Positions 1 through 7,952 of a stretch of DNA of 13,608 bases are shown piece by piece (the stretch's first letter is position 1; each line of letters begins with the position of its first letter). The translations under genes were made by a program, and so were the position numbers. The stretch lies in assembly GCA_937922955.1 (NCBI GenBank), contig CALAKO010000027.1:1-13608 (forward strand), written 5' to 3'. This stretch comes from an uncultured Peptococcaceae bacterium. Lineage in GTDB: Bacteria > Bacillota > Peptococcia > Peptococcales > Peptococcaceae. Under the pieces are notes generated by a model that made no database searches, was not told where the DNA came from, and saw nothing but the letters and a program-made list of their open reading frames with translations.

Positions 1-1252
1 AAATAAAGCTAGTCAGTAAAAATACAACAATTGCTATGCCCAAAATAATTTGAACCAATAACATTGCCTGAGTAAGTCCAAACATCTCAGATAAAGAACC
101 GATTAAAAGTGGACCAGCTGCGCCCAATAACTGAATAAACAATACATAAACACCATAAGAAACGGATTTGAACCAAGACGGAACCAGTTCCTGGGTAGAT
201 ACATGATAGGCCGTATTAGCTGTTGTCATACAAAATGCAGCTAAAAAGATGGCCGGAATTAATTTGAATGAAAAGCCTACTATGAAACATACAATTGCAA
301 TGGCGATGCAAATAACAGGAAGATATACACGGCAACGTTTATCATGAACATACCATTTGTCCATAATAGCCCCGCCAATCGGATAACCTACCGCAGAAAT
401 CAATGACATAATACTGATCAAGCTTGCAGCAAAGCCAACAGAAATATCCATTTCGCGAACAAAGAAAATAGCAAACCAGGAAAGCATCCCTTGCAATACC
501 AGAGACGCAAGGCCACCGCCTAGGCAGACGCCCAATAAAGCCTTGTTTGTCCCAACAACTTTCAAAGCTTCTTTCAGATTCACCTTTGGCCCAGCGGTGT
601 CCTCCGCTTTTTCATTTATCCCTTCTTCACATTGCTGTTCCAGCATTTTTTTCGGATCTGGTAACGTAAAGCTGGCAAACGTAAGGATCAAACTAACAAT
701 CCCAACCGCATAAAAAGCCATGCGCCAACCAAAACTGTCGGCTAAATTTGCAAATACAATAGCCCCTAATGCCATCCCAAGGGTCATCGCTGTGTTATAA
801 ATCCCAATTTTTTTACCCCAGTCTTTTTTGCTGTACATACTGGTGATCAATGAGTTTGACAAGGGTGCATACGCTGCATTACCAGTACCAACAAAAAATC
901 TGGAAGCCAAAAGCAGCTGAAAACTGCTTGCCATACCAGACAAAAGCGTTCCCACACTCCATACGAGCGCGGATAAACTAATGGCTTTTTTTGGTGAATA
1001 TTTTTCTCCTAAGAAAGAGATCGGCAAAACAAAGACGCCCATCCCCAAGAGAACAACGCTCCCCATCATACCCACTTCAGTGTCCGACAATCCTAAATCA
1101 CCTTGAATAACAGGGAAAATAGCATTGATCCCAACACGTGAAATAAAATCAATAACAAAAAGTCCGTACATGATCCAGAAAAACAATCTTCGTTTATGCG
1201 ATGGCACATAAATTAAAGGTTTGTCTTCCAAATTTTTGGTGTTTTCTTGCAT
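1..1252 (-). CDS. MFS transporter, spinster-like (copy 1, 3' end outside window)
   Basis: Major facilitator superfamily permease of the inner membrane; substrate unknown. About 417 residues are visible with no stop, so the last roughly 14 residues lie left of the window (the paralogue at 4113-5408 has 431). The start is the ATG at 1252-1250, preceded by AGAGGAG at a normal distance. Seen in the translation: a cytosolic N-terminus with KPLIYVPSHKRR, a first helix ending in IDFISRVGINAIFP, the motif QGDLGLSDTEVGMMGS, the loop 2-3 signature FLGEKYSPKKAI, and VGTGNAAYAPLSNS in helix 4. A charged central loop (LPDPKKMLEQQ and onward) separates the two six-helix halves. These features resemble spinster-like and anion:cation-symporter MFS proteins. 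By eye, about three quarters of the N-terminal half is identical to the second copy. It is divergent from the LysR gene at 1453. Any partner gene downstream would lie outside the window. Confidence 0.9.
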   Translation of the reverse strand, partial: MQENTKNLEDKPLIYVPSHKRRLFFWIMYGLFVIDFISRVGINAIFPVIQGDLGLSDTEVGMMGSVVLLGMGVFVLPISFLGEKYSPKKAISLSALVWSVGTLLSGMASSFQLLLASRFFVGTGNAAYAPLSNSLITSMYSKKDWGKKIGIYNTAMTLGMALGAIVFANLADSFGWRMAFYAVGIVSLILTFASFTLPDPKKMLEQQCEEGINEKAEDTAGPKVNLKEALKVVGTNKALLGVCLGGGLASLVLQGMLSWFAIFFVREMDISVGFAASLISIMSLISAVGYPIGGAIMDKWYVHDKRCRVYLPVICIAIAIVCFIVGFSFKLIPAIFLAAFCMTTANTAYHVSTQELVPSWFKSVSYGVYVLFIQLLGAAGPLLIGSLSEMFGLTQAMLLVQIILGIAIVVFLLTSFI

Positions 1253-1293
1253 ATAACTGCTCCTCTCTTTTCGATAAAATCTTTACTGGTATT

Positions 1294-1312
1294 CTATAAT
1301 ACGGAATTATAG
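1294..1312. promoter_or_regulatory. Inverted repeat next to LysR box (copy 1)
   Basis: CTATAAT-ACGGA-ATTATAG is a perfect 7+5+7 inverted repeat ending exactly where the shared LysR box starts. It lies 42-60 bases upstream of the MFS start. Each arm contains TATAAT, so one arm (1311-1306 on the minus strand) could be the MFS -10 element, with the LysR box over the poor -35 region. The second module has a different palindrome at the equivalent place. Its role as operator or promoter is inferred. Confidence 0.45.
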
Positions 1313-1329
1313 GTTGAATATTACCAATA
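1313..1329. promoter_or_regulatory. Shared LysR-type box (copy 1)
   Basis: GTTGAATATTACCAATA matches the box at 5475-5491 in 16 of 17 positions, although most of the surrounding intergenic DNA has diverged. Its core TATTACCAATA is a near-palindrome (perfect in copy 2: TATTG-C-CAATA), consistent with the dyad sites bound by LysR dimers. A further GTTGA occurs 49 bases downstream (50 in copy 2), resembling the paired recognition and activation sites of this family. Binding is inferred. Confidence 0.6.
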
Positions 1330-1452
1330 TTTTTTTATTTAATGGCTATCAAATAAATATTGTTGATTCGCTATTTTTTATTGCTTTATGTTTTTTTACA
1401 CGATATGATAGAAGAAACATTCCCATTCTTAATTTACATAGAGAAAGGACGT

Positions 1453-2406
1453 ATGCTTTCAAACATGCAGCTCTATCATTTACGCTACTTTATTGCCATT
1501 GGTGATTTTCAATCCATCAACAAGGCCAGCACGGTATTGAACACCACACCACAAAATGTCAGCCGAATCCTAAAAAGTCTAGAAGGGGAAATGGACGTTA
1601 TTCTGTTTGAACGCACAGCAGATGGCCTTGAGCTCACCTCCGAAGGAAAAGAATTTCTTCAATTTGCCAAATCAATGATCTACCAGTTCGATGAGCTACA
1701 GGCAAAATTCCATTTAAAGAAAACACAAAATAGGGAGGACAATGAAATTACTCTTATTTCCAGTAATAGCATCAACGAAATCATACTCAATAAAATTCTC
1801 ATAGCCTTTTTGAAAAAATACCCCAATATTATTGTCAAAAATACAACCATTATTAATTTAGAAGAAGGCTATGAGAATCTTAAAACAGATACTAAGGCCA
1901 TCGCTATGCTTTACGCTCACCCTGAAGAACTACTAGATACTAATCTTTTCACATCTATTCCAGTACTCGGTCTGCAACCAGTTGTCATTTCGAGTAAAGA
2001 CCATCCATTGTCCAAAAAATCAAAATGCCTTTTAAAGGAGCTTTCACAGTACAACCTTATTATTTACGCAAATAATACTTATCTTGGAACCCTTGCATAT
2101 CATTACTTAAACCTTGAGCAATATCCTATCAGCCAATCTCTATCCTATCTTGGAAATATTGAAGCTTGCTATGAAATGGCTGCAAGCAGCAACTATATCA
2201 CAACAGATTCATTAGAAAGTTTTTTATGTCAAAAGGAATCATTGCGACAAAACCTTGTCGCAACTCCTGTTGCCGATCTTCCTTTTGTCAACTGTAACCT
2301 TATTAAGCCCAAAAATCTCCCAGCAGATAGCCCACAACAGCTGTTATATGCCTTCATCCTCAATTACCTGCAGGAACACAAAATAGATCCAACATCAGCA
2401 TCATAA
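1453..2406 (+). CDS. LysR family transcriptional regulator (copy 1)
   Basis: DNA-binding regulator with an N-terminal winged helix-turn-helix and a C-terminal substrate-binding-like effector domain. From this start the product is 317 residues, a normal LysR length. HTH: residues about 5-60, with recognition helix TTPQNVSRILKSLE, identical in the second LysR. Effector domain: about 90-305, ending in the conserved tail DSPQQLL..FILNYLQEH. The frame is open upstream to a TTG at 1360, but that extension is low-complexity, lies in the promoter region and has no counterpart in the paralogue. AAAGGA at 1444-1449 is somewhat close to ATG 1453; ATG 1465 (313 residues, MQLYHLRYF) aligns exactly with the paralogue's MQINHLRYF and is an equally possible start. 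It is divergent from MFS copy 1, the usual arrangement for a LysR regulator and its target. The effector is unknown. Confidence 0.9.
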   Translation: MLSNMQLYHLRYFIAIGDFQSINKASTVLNTTPQNVSRILKSLEGEMDVILFERTADGLELTSEGKEFLQFAKSMIYQFDELQAKFHLKKTQNREDNEITLISSNSINEIILNKILIAFLKKYPNIIVKNTTIINLEEGYENLKTDTKAIAMLYAHPEELLDTNLFTSIPVLGLQPVVISSKDHPLSKKSKCLLKELSQYNLIIYANNTYLGTLAYHYLNLEQYPISQSLSYLGNIEACYEMAASSNYITTDSLESFLCQKESLRQNLVATPVADLPFVNCNLIKPKNLPADSPQQLLYAFILNYLQEHKIDPTSAS

Positions 2407-2408
2407 GC

Positions 2409-2451
2409 GAACAAGCCCTGGCGCATTGCGCCAGGGCTTGTTCTTTGTTTA
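2409..2451 (+). terminator. Terminator after LysR copy 1
   Basis: A perfect 16-bp stem (2409-2424 with 2428-2443, GC-rich core GCCCTGGCGC) with a 3-base loop, followed by TTTGTTTACTTTT. It begins 3 bases after the LysR stop. It lies between convergent genes and could also stop the amidohydrolase transcript, but the minus-strand side lacks a clear T-run. Confidence 0.9.
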
Positions 2452-2454
2452 CTT

Positions 2455-4083
2455 TTATTCTAAACGATAAATGGTGTTACCTTCTTTAATGGTTTCCAAT
2501 ACCTTAATGTCCTTAATTGTTTCTTTTGGAACCGTTAGTGGATTCTTGTCCAAAATAACCATGTCGGCCAGCTTTCCAACTTCCAGGCTTCCTTTAATGT
2601 CCTCATCAAAGTACTGATACGCACCATAAATGGTAACTGCTTTAATCGCTTCCATCACATCAATGCAGTATTCTTGTCCAAGTTTTCGACCATTTCGTGT
2701 CACACGATTAACTGCATTATGAATATTGAAAACAGGGTTGATCGGGGTCACCGCCATATCATTATGAAGCGTAAACTTCATGCCGCGTTTCACCGCCGAA
2801 GACAATGGACTGATTCGGTTTGCACGTTCTGGACCAAGAACAGATTCATAATGCCAATCCCCCCAATAAAACACATGGTCATGGAAGAATGACGGCATAA
2901 TTCCCAGTTCTTTCATTTCATCCAACTGATCCTCACGCACCGTTTGTGCATGAATCATCACTGGGCGCAGATCTTTGATGCAGCCCGTTTCTTCTTTCGC
3001 TTGGCGATAAGCTCGAATAAACTGATCACCTGTTGCATCACCATTGCAATGGACCAGCATCTGCCACTCATGTTCCATGGCTTCTTTACAAAATGCCAGC
3101 ATTTGTTCGTCGGAATAGATTTGATAACCTCGGTACCCCTCTTCTGTTCCTTCTGGTCGAAAATAATACGGCTGTGTGAGCCACGCTGTTTTGGCCTGCG
3201 GCGATCCATCGGCAACCACTTTTGAACCAACCCATTTGATGTGATTGTGGTATGTCTGTTCCGCTGAATGATCTGGAATCAATTCTTTTACGCGTTCTTG
3301 CCAAAAATACACACCAATATCGACAAGCAACATATCATTTTTTTGACAATGCTTCAACACATCCACCATCGCCGGAAATGTAATGCCACCTTCCTGAGCA
3401 GTAGTTACACCATTTTTCGCATAAAACTTCTGAGTGTCCAGAATCATCTCAGCAAAAGCCTTATTGCTCAGTTTATTTGAAATTTGTTCTTTTAAAACCA
3501 CACTAAATGCGCGTTCTTCCAGAATGCCATTAATTTCTCCTGTCTCTGGATCGTGACGAATTATTCCACCGACGGGATCAGGAGTATCTTTCGTCCAGCC
3601 AACCAATTCTATTGCTTTAGAATTAACTGTAGCGAGATGACCACTGCAATGCACCAAGAATATTGGAACTTCTGTTGATACCTGATCCAATTCCATTCTT
3701 GTCGGATGAGATTTGTCTTCAAAGAAAGCTTCGTCATACCCAAAACCAACCAGCCAACCGTTCTCCAACAATCTATTTTCTGCTAACATTTTTTTCAATT
3801 CAGCAAACAACGCTTCTTTGCTGTCAATGACACCATTCGGTGGTGGATAAATACCTGGCAAACCGGACAATACATTTGCAATGTGACCATGGCCGTCTAT
3901 AAACCCCGGCAACACTGTCTTTCCTTCTAAATTTATTTCCCGCGTAGCATCGTCTTTGAATGCACTCACTGCTGCCAAATCGCCCACAGCAAGAATTTTT
4001 CCATCTTCCACCATTAATGCTTCTGCCAATGGCTGATCATCATTTACTGTAATTATGGTGCCATTAAAATACAATTGTTTCAT
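2455..4083 (-). CDS. YtcJ-like amidohydrolase (amidohydrolase family 3)
   Basis: Metal-dependent hydrolase of the amidohydrolase superfamily, 542 residues, the usual length for the YtcJ-like branch. It presumably hydrolyses an amide, N-acyl or cyclic substrate in the cytoplasm; the real substrate cannot be read from the sequence. Visible signatures: PGFIDGHGH with the HxH metal pair (H65, H67), VADGSPQAKTAWL (family motif near 290-302), LVHCNGD (H345), MIHAQTV (H378), TLHNDMAV (D442), and the closing strand motif GSLEVGKLADMVILDKNPL. The start is ATG 4083-4081: AAAAAGGGG (4100-4092) sits 8 bases upstream. The in-frame GTG at 4092 overlaps this Shine-Dalgarno and cannot be the start. The gene follows MFS copy 2 after 29 bases, so the two probably form an operon of importer plus hydrolase. 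Confidence 0.88.
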   Translation of the reverse strand: MKQLYFNGTIITVNDDQPLAEALMVEDGKILAVGDLAAVSAFKDDATREINLEGKTVLPGFIDGHGHIANVLSGLPGIYPPPNGVIDSKEALFAELKKMLAENRLLENGWLVGFGYDEAFFEDKSHPTRMELDQVSTEVPIFLVHCSGHLATVNSKAIELVGWTKDTPDPVGGIIRHDPETGEINGILEERAFSVVLKEQISNKLSNKAFAEMILDTQKFYAKNGVTTAQEGGITFPAMVDVLKHCQKNDMLLVDIGVYFWQERVKELIPDHSAEQTYHNHIKWVGSKVVADGSPQAKTAWLTQPYYFRPEGTEEGYRGYQIYSDEQMLAFCKEAMEHEWQMLVHCNGDATGDQFIRAYRQAKEETGCIKDLRPVMIHAQTVREDQLDEMKELGIMPSFFHDHVFYWGDWHYESVLGPERANRISPLSSAVKRGMKFTLHNDMAVTPINPVFNIHNAVNRVTRNGRKLGQEYCIDVMEAIKAVTIYGAYQYFDEDIKGSLEVGKLADMVILDKNPLTVPKETIKDIKVLETIKEGNTIYRLE

Positions 4084-4112
4084 TTGTTGCACCCCTTTTT
4101 ATTAATATTAAG

Positions 4113-5408
4113 TTAAGCACGTGCCTCTTCTTCTAATTTTCTAGCTTTATTAAAGTCTTTAAGGTACACACGACTTGTCAATAAGAAAATTACAATAGCG
4201 ACAACCAATAAAATCTGAATAAGTGTCAAGGCGCTCTTCAAACCAAAAATTTCAGAAAGCATCCCAATCAAAATAGGACCTGCAGCACCAAGTAATTGAA
4301 CCGTCAATACATAAACACCATAGGATACAGACTTAAACCATGATGGCACCAATTCCTGAGTGGCTACATGATAGCAAGTAACAGCAGCGGTAATAAAAAT
4401 TGCACCAAAGAAAATCAGTGGAACAATTTTAAAATAGAATCCGAAACCATAACTTAATACAGCAATAGTCAAAGAAATGGCTGGCCAATATACACGACAG
4501 CGTTTGTCGTATTTGTACCATTTATCCATGATGGTACCACCTATTGGATAACCCAATGCTGAAATCAGAGATTTGATACTAATGAAAGTTGCTGCAATAC
4601 CGATCGAAATATTCATTTCACGTACAAAATAAATTGAAAGCCAAGAACCTGTTCCCTGTACAACAATTGAAGCAAAGCCACCACCTACGCAAACACCAAT
4701 CAACGCTTTATTTTTTAAGGTTACTTGCAGTGCTTCTTTAAGACCAACTTTTGCTTTTTCGTTTGATGTTTCATGTTTTTCTTTTTTCTGTTGATCCAAT
4801 ACTTTTTTAGGATCCGGTAAACTCAAACTTGCAATAGTAAGGATCAAACTAATGACACCAACAGTATAAAATGCCATGCGCCAACCAAAAGTATTAGCCA
4901 AGTTAGCAAAAACAATGGCACCAAGTGCCGTCCCAACGGTCATCGCCGTGTTATACAAACCAATTCTTTTGCCCCACACACTTTTACTGTACATACTAGT
5001 AATGACTGAATTTGACAATGGTGCATAAGCCGCATTCCCTGTCCCAACTAAAAATCGTGAAGCAATCAGCAAATTGAAACTGCCTGCCATACCAGAGAAA
5101 AATGTCCCAATCGACCAAATCAAAGCAGAAATGCTGATGGCCTTTTTAGGTGAATATTTTTCACCTAAAAACGAAATTGGCAATACCAATGCCCCCATCC
5201 CGAGAAGCACAACACTACCCATTAAACCAACTTCAGTATCCGTTAAGCCCAAATCTCCTTGAATGATTGGAAAAATTGCATTTATCCCTACACGCGATAT
5301 AAAATCAATCATGAACAAACAATAAAGCAAAATGAAGAAGAATGTTCTTTTTTTCGGTGGCACATATATTAGAGGCTTATCATCCAAATCAATTTCTTTG
5401 CCTTTCAT
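4113..5408 (-). CDS. MFS transporter, spinster-like (copy 2)
   Basis: Complete major facilitator permease of 431 residues with two six-helix halves joined by a charged loop (about 200-225, LPDPKKVLDQQ onward). Signatures match copy 1: KPLIYVPPKKR, IDFISRVGINAIFP, QGDLGLTDTEVG, FLGEKYSPKKAIS, VGTGNAAYAPLSNS, and in the second half GYPIGGTIMDKWY, ATQELVPSWFKSVSYGVY and LLGAAGPILIGMLSEIFG. The Shine-Dalgarno AAAGGAG lies about 10 bases before ATG 5408. The gene is first in a probable two-gene operon with the amidohydrolase and is divergent from LysR copy 2. Importing that enzyme's substrate is the natural reading of the context, but export cannot be excluded from sequence. The pair with 1-1252 is clearly a duplication of one ancestral MFS/LysR module. 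Confidence 0.93.
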   Translation of the reverse strand: MKGKEIDLDDKPLIYVPPKKRTFFFILLYCLFMIDFISRVGINAIFPIIQGDLGLTDTEVGLMGSVVLLGMGALVLPISFLGEKYSPKKAISISALIWSIGTFFSGMAGSFNLLIASRFLVGTGNAAYAPLSNSVITSMYSKSVWGKRIGLYNTAMTVGTALGAIVFANLANTFGWRMAFYTVGVISLILTIASLSLPDPKKVLDQQKKEKHETSNEKAKVGLKEALQVTLKNKALIGVCVGGGFASIVVQGTGSWLSIYFVREMNISIGIAATFISIKSLISALGYPIGGTIMDKWYKYDKRCRVYWPAISLTIAVLSYGFGFYFKIVPLIFFGAIFITAAVTCYHVATQELVPSWFKSVSYGVYVLTVQLLGAAGPILIGMLSEIFGLKSALTLIQILLVVAIVIFLLTSRVYLKDFNKARKLEEEARA

Positions 5409-5454
5409 AACAAGGACTCCTTTCTTTTTTATCTAGCTAGACCTTATATTGACA

Positions 5455-5470
5455 GTTTATCGCGATAAAC
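5455..5470. promoter_or_regulatory. Perfect 16-bp palindrome in MFS copy 2 upstream region
   Basis: GTTTATCGCGATAAAC is a perfect palindrome 47-62 bases before the MFS start, separated by 4 bases from the shared LysR box on its other side. It has no counterpart in copy 1, where an unrelated inverted repeat occupies this place. It is most likely an operator for the MFS/amidohydrolase operon; the protein that binds it is unknown. A second small palindrome, TCTAGCTAGA, lies at 5432-5441. Confidence 0.5.
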
Positions 5471-5474
5471 CATC

Positions 5475-5491
5475 GTTGAATATTGCCAATA
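5475..5491. promoter_or_regulatory. Shared LysR-type box (copy 2)
   Basis: GTTGAATATTGCCAATA contains the perfect dyad TATTG-C-CAATA and matches the box at 1313-1329 in 16 of 17 positions. A partial second element, TATTGCCATA, lies at 5545-5554, closer to the LysR start. The position between divergent regulator and transporter fits a LysR recognition site. Binding is inferred. Confidence 0.6.
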
Positions 5492-5615
5492 GTTTGTTAT
5501 TTCTCGTTATTTTTCATCAACATAGTTGAAAAGTTATTAAACTCTATTGCCATACAAAGGAAAAATCGATATAGTATTTAAAAGCGGTATAATCATTCAG
5601 TAAGGAGGTGCCTTC

Positions 5616-6548
5616 ATGCAAATCAATCACTTACGTTATTTTATTGCTCTCAGTGACCACCACTCCATTACCAAAGCGAGCAGTGTATTAAATACCACAC
5701 CGCAAAACGTCAGTCGGATATTAAAGAGCCTTGAAATTGAAATAAACGCACTCCTTTATAACCGCACATCGGAAGGGGTCACATTAACACAGGAAGGAAG
5801 AGAATTCCTACAATTTGCAAAATCAACAGTCTATCAATTTGATAAACTAGAATCGAGTTTTCAATTCAGAAAAAAACATTCCGAGCAACCTTTCAACGTA
5901 ACACTTTACTCAAACAATTTTATTAATGAGGTCATTCTCAATGATATTCTCATGGAATTTCAACAAACCTATCCTACTATTTCCATCAACAATTTGATTG
6001 TGGACTGGAAAGAAGGGTATCAAAACATTGCCGCACACCCTTCAGACATTGCCTTTTTAAATTATTATCCAGATAGAAATGAACTTGAAAATTTAATTGC
6101 TATTCCCGCCCTTCATCTTCAATCTGTTGCAATTATGAACAAAAACCATCCCTTAGCCAATTTGAACAGTTGTTATAAAAAACAACTGCGTGACTATCGT
6201 TTAGTCATTTATACAAGAAAAACGCTTAGCGATACTGACGTTGTCCATTCATTGCAGCTCGATCCAAACAATAGTAATCATTCATTTATCGGTACCGGAA
6301 ATATAAAGGCATGCTATCAGATGGTGTCGACTGGTAACTATATTACAATGGGTACCCTCGAATCTTTCTTAGCTCAGGATGAATCCATCCGTCGCGAATT
6401 AACGGCTCGCCCCATTATTGATCGCCCAACCTGCACCTGTGCACTTATAAAATCTCCCGATCTTCCACAAGATTCTCCACAACAGCTTCTCCTATCATAT
6501 ATTCTAAATTACATTCAAGAACATCCCTTAAATAACAGCCTTCGGTAA
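5616..6548 (+). CDS. LysR family transcriptional regulator (copy 2)
   Basis: LysR-type regulator of 310 residues. Winged HTH at about residues 1-60 (MQINHLRYFIALSDHHSITK, then VLNTTPQNVSRILKSLE), short linker helix, and effector-binding domain at about 90-300. The start is clear: ATG 5616 with AAGGAGGTG at 5602-5610. The recognition helix is identical to that of LysR copy 1, whereas the effector domain is much more diverged. The two proteins may therefore read the same operator but respond to different small molecules. It is divergent from MFS copy 2 and most likely controls the MFS/amidohydrolase operon. A TATAAT at 5588-5593 may be its -10 element, but no good -35 is visible. Confidence 0.92.
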   Translation: MQINHLRYFIALSDHHSITKASSVLNTTPQNVSRILKSLEIEINALLYNRTSEGVTLTQEGREFLQFAKSTVYQFDKLESSFQFRKKHSEQPFNVTLYSNNFINEVILNDILMEFQQTYPTISINNLIVDWKEGYQNIAAHPSDIAFLNYYPDRNELENLIAIPALHLQSVAIMNKNHPLANLNSCYKKQLRDYRLVIYTRKTLSDTDVVHSLQLDPNNSNHSFIGTGNIKACYQMVSTGNYITMGTLESFLAQDESIRRELTARPIIDRPTCTCALIKSPDLPQDSPQQLLLSYILNYIQEHPLNNSLR

Positions 6549-6571
6549 GTCTCCTCCCTGCTAAAAAACAA

Positions 6572-6611
6572 AGAACCTCTGCCCATTTTCGCAGAGGTTC
6601 TCTATTTTTTT
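6572..6611 (+). terminator. Terminator after LysR copy 2
   Basis: An 11-bp stem AGAACCTCTGC / GCAGAGGTTCT (6572-6582 with 6591-6601), an 8-base loop, and then CTATTTTTTT. It separates LysR copy 2 from the amidohydrolase at 6748, which therefore needs its own promoter. Confidence 0.9.
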
Positions 6612-6635
6612 CGCCAAAAATATTTTTATATCTAT

Positions 6636-6673
6636 TTGTCAGAATTGACAATAAATAAAACAAGAACTAACAT
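6636..6673 (+). promoter_or_regulatory. Candidate promoter for the amidohydrolase at 6748
   Basis: TTGACA (6645-6650), a 17-base spacer and TAACAT (6668-6673) form a reasonable sigma-A promoter. The -35 box is inside a palindrome, TTGTCA-GAAT-TGACAA (6636-6651), so a regulator could bind over it. No other good promoter is seen between the terminator at 6611 and the gene. Confidence 0.45.
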
Positions 6674-6676
6674 GTA

Positions 6677-6706
6677 CATTATAGAAAACATATTTTCTCT
6701 ATAATG
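6677..6706. promoter_or_regulatory. 30-bp near-perfect palindrome (operator candidate)
   Basis: CATTATAGAAAA (6677-6688), the spacer CATA, and TTTTCTCTATAATG (6693-6706). The arms are complementary except for a 2-base insertion in the second. It begins just after the candidate -10 element and so would cover the transcription start of the amidohydrolase. It has no T-run and is AT-rich, so a protein operator is more likely than a terminator. The nearby XRE-cupin protein is one possible ligand, but its own promoter repeat has a different sequence. Confidence 0.5.
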
Positions 6707-6747
6707 CATTCTCAATGCGCAGAGAATAAAAAAATAGGAGGAGAAAA

Positions 6748-7935
6748 ATGAGCACCGTTATAAAAAACGTACGTATTATTGATGGCACAGGTGCCAAAAT
6801 TGAGAATGGCTTTCTTGCTTTTGACGAAAATGGCATCATTGATGTGTCAGAAAAGCCGCTTTCCGCAACACACGAAATAGACGGAACTGAAAAAACCATC
6901 ATTCCCGGTTTAATTGACTGCCATGTTCATTTAGGACTGCTTCCTGCGTTAGATGCATTCAATATTGTTGAAGCAGATACAGAGGCAACCACTGCAATCA
7001 AAGCCTGTGCCCAAGGCATGGAACATTTTAAATTTGGCATCACCACGGTGCGCAACCTAGGTACCAAACACGATGCAGATATTTATTTAAGAGATTTGAT
7101 TCGCAAGAATTTGGCAACGGGACCACGCATTGTTGCTTCAGGACGCACCATCGCCATTACTGGAGGTCACAGCTACAGCATTGCAGCAGAATGCGACTCA
7201 CCGGATGAAGCATTAAAAGCCGCCAGAGTGCAGATAAAAAAAGGGGCCGATGTCATTAAACTGATGGCAACTGGCGGCGTTTTAACCCCAGGTTCTGTTC
7301 CTGGCGCACAACAGCTCAGCTTTGAGCAGATGAAAGTGGTTGTCGATGAAGCAAAGCGAACTCAAAGAACAACAAGTGCCCATTGCATTGGATACGAAGG
7401 AACGCAAGCCGCCATTTTGGCTGGCGTTGACTCCATTGAACATGGTTACCTGCTAGATGATGAACTGATTGCCATGATGTTGGAGAGAGGCACTTATCTT
7501 TGTCCAACCATAGTGGCTTCTCGCGCAATCGCCTTGACCGAAGACCCTTCGCCTATTTGCAAAGCACTAAAAAAGAAAATTGCCCCTATCGCCGATTTGC
7601 ATTTACAGGCATTAGAACGTGCTATTAAAGCTGGCGTAAAAATAGCAGCAGGCACCGATTGCGGTACAACATTAAATCCAGTTAATGGCCTTCATCATGA
7701 ACTGAAATACTATGTTGAAGCGGGAATGACCGAAACGCAGGCCATTCTCAGCGCTACAAAAACAGCCGCTGAGCTTCTCAGAGTGGATACAGAAACCGGC
7801 ACCTTAGAAAAAGGAAAAGCCGCTGATTTTGTCGTGCTGAACCGCAATCCACTGGATCATATTGAATACATTAACGATATCGAAGCCACCTATTATGGTG
7901 GGCAGATGGTTTACTGCCACAGAAATGAATTCTAA
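6748..7935 (+). CDS. Amidohydrolase, prolidase/imidazolonepropionase-like
   Basis: Metal-dependent amidohydrolase of 395 residues, related to imidazolonepropionase-like and Xaa-Pro dipeptidase-like enzymes. A complete set of expected metal ligands is visible: HxH at H59/H61 (PGLIDCHVHLGL), the lysine usually carboxylated at K171 (VIKLMATGG), H212 (SAHCIGYEG), H232 (SIEHGYL) and D304 (AGTDCGT). The closing motif GTLEKGKAADFVVLNRNPL is typical. AGGAGGAG lies a few bases before ATG 6748. It belongs to a different branch from the amidohydrolase at 2455-4083, so it is not a duplicate of it. The threonine-aldolase-type gene follows after 108 bases on the same strand with no visible plus-strand terminator between, so the two may be cotranscribed. 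The substrate is unknown; an N-substituted amino acid or dipeptide is plausible. Confidence 0.9.
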   Translation: MSTVIKNVRIIDGTGAKIENGFLAFDENGIIDVSEKPLSATHEIDGTEKTIIPGLIDCHVHLGLLPALDAFNIVEADTEATTAIKACAQGMEHFKFGITTVRNLGTKHDADIYLRDLIRKNLATGPRIVASGRTIAITGGHSYSIAAECDSPDEALKAARVQIKKGADVIKLMATGGVLTPGSVPGAQQLSFEQMKVVVDEAKRTQRTTSAHCIGYEGTQAAILAGVDSIEHGYLLDDELIAMMLERGTYLCPTIVASRAIALTEDPSPICKALKKKIAPIADLHLQALERAIKAGVKIAAGTDCGTTLNPVNGLHHELKYYVEAGMTETQAILSATKTAAELLRVDTETGTLEKGKAADFVVLNRNPLDHIEYINDIEATYYGGQMVYCHRNEF

Positions 7936-7952
7936 TCAATTGATCGGCAACT

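Noticed and set aside
1360..1452. N-terminal extension of LysR copy 1 from a TTG at 1360
   Set aside because: The added 31 residues are low-complexity, overlap the promoter region, have no ribosome binding site and are absent from the paralogue.
2674..3480. Several short open frames on both strands inside the YtcJ-like gene
   Set aside because: They are shadows of a gene with clear family motifs along its whole length.
4084..4092. GTG start at 4092 for the YtcJ-like amidohydrolase
   Set aside because: The GTG overlaps the only Shine-Dalgarno (AAAAAGGGG), which is correctly spaced for the ATG at 4083.
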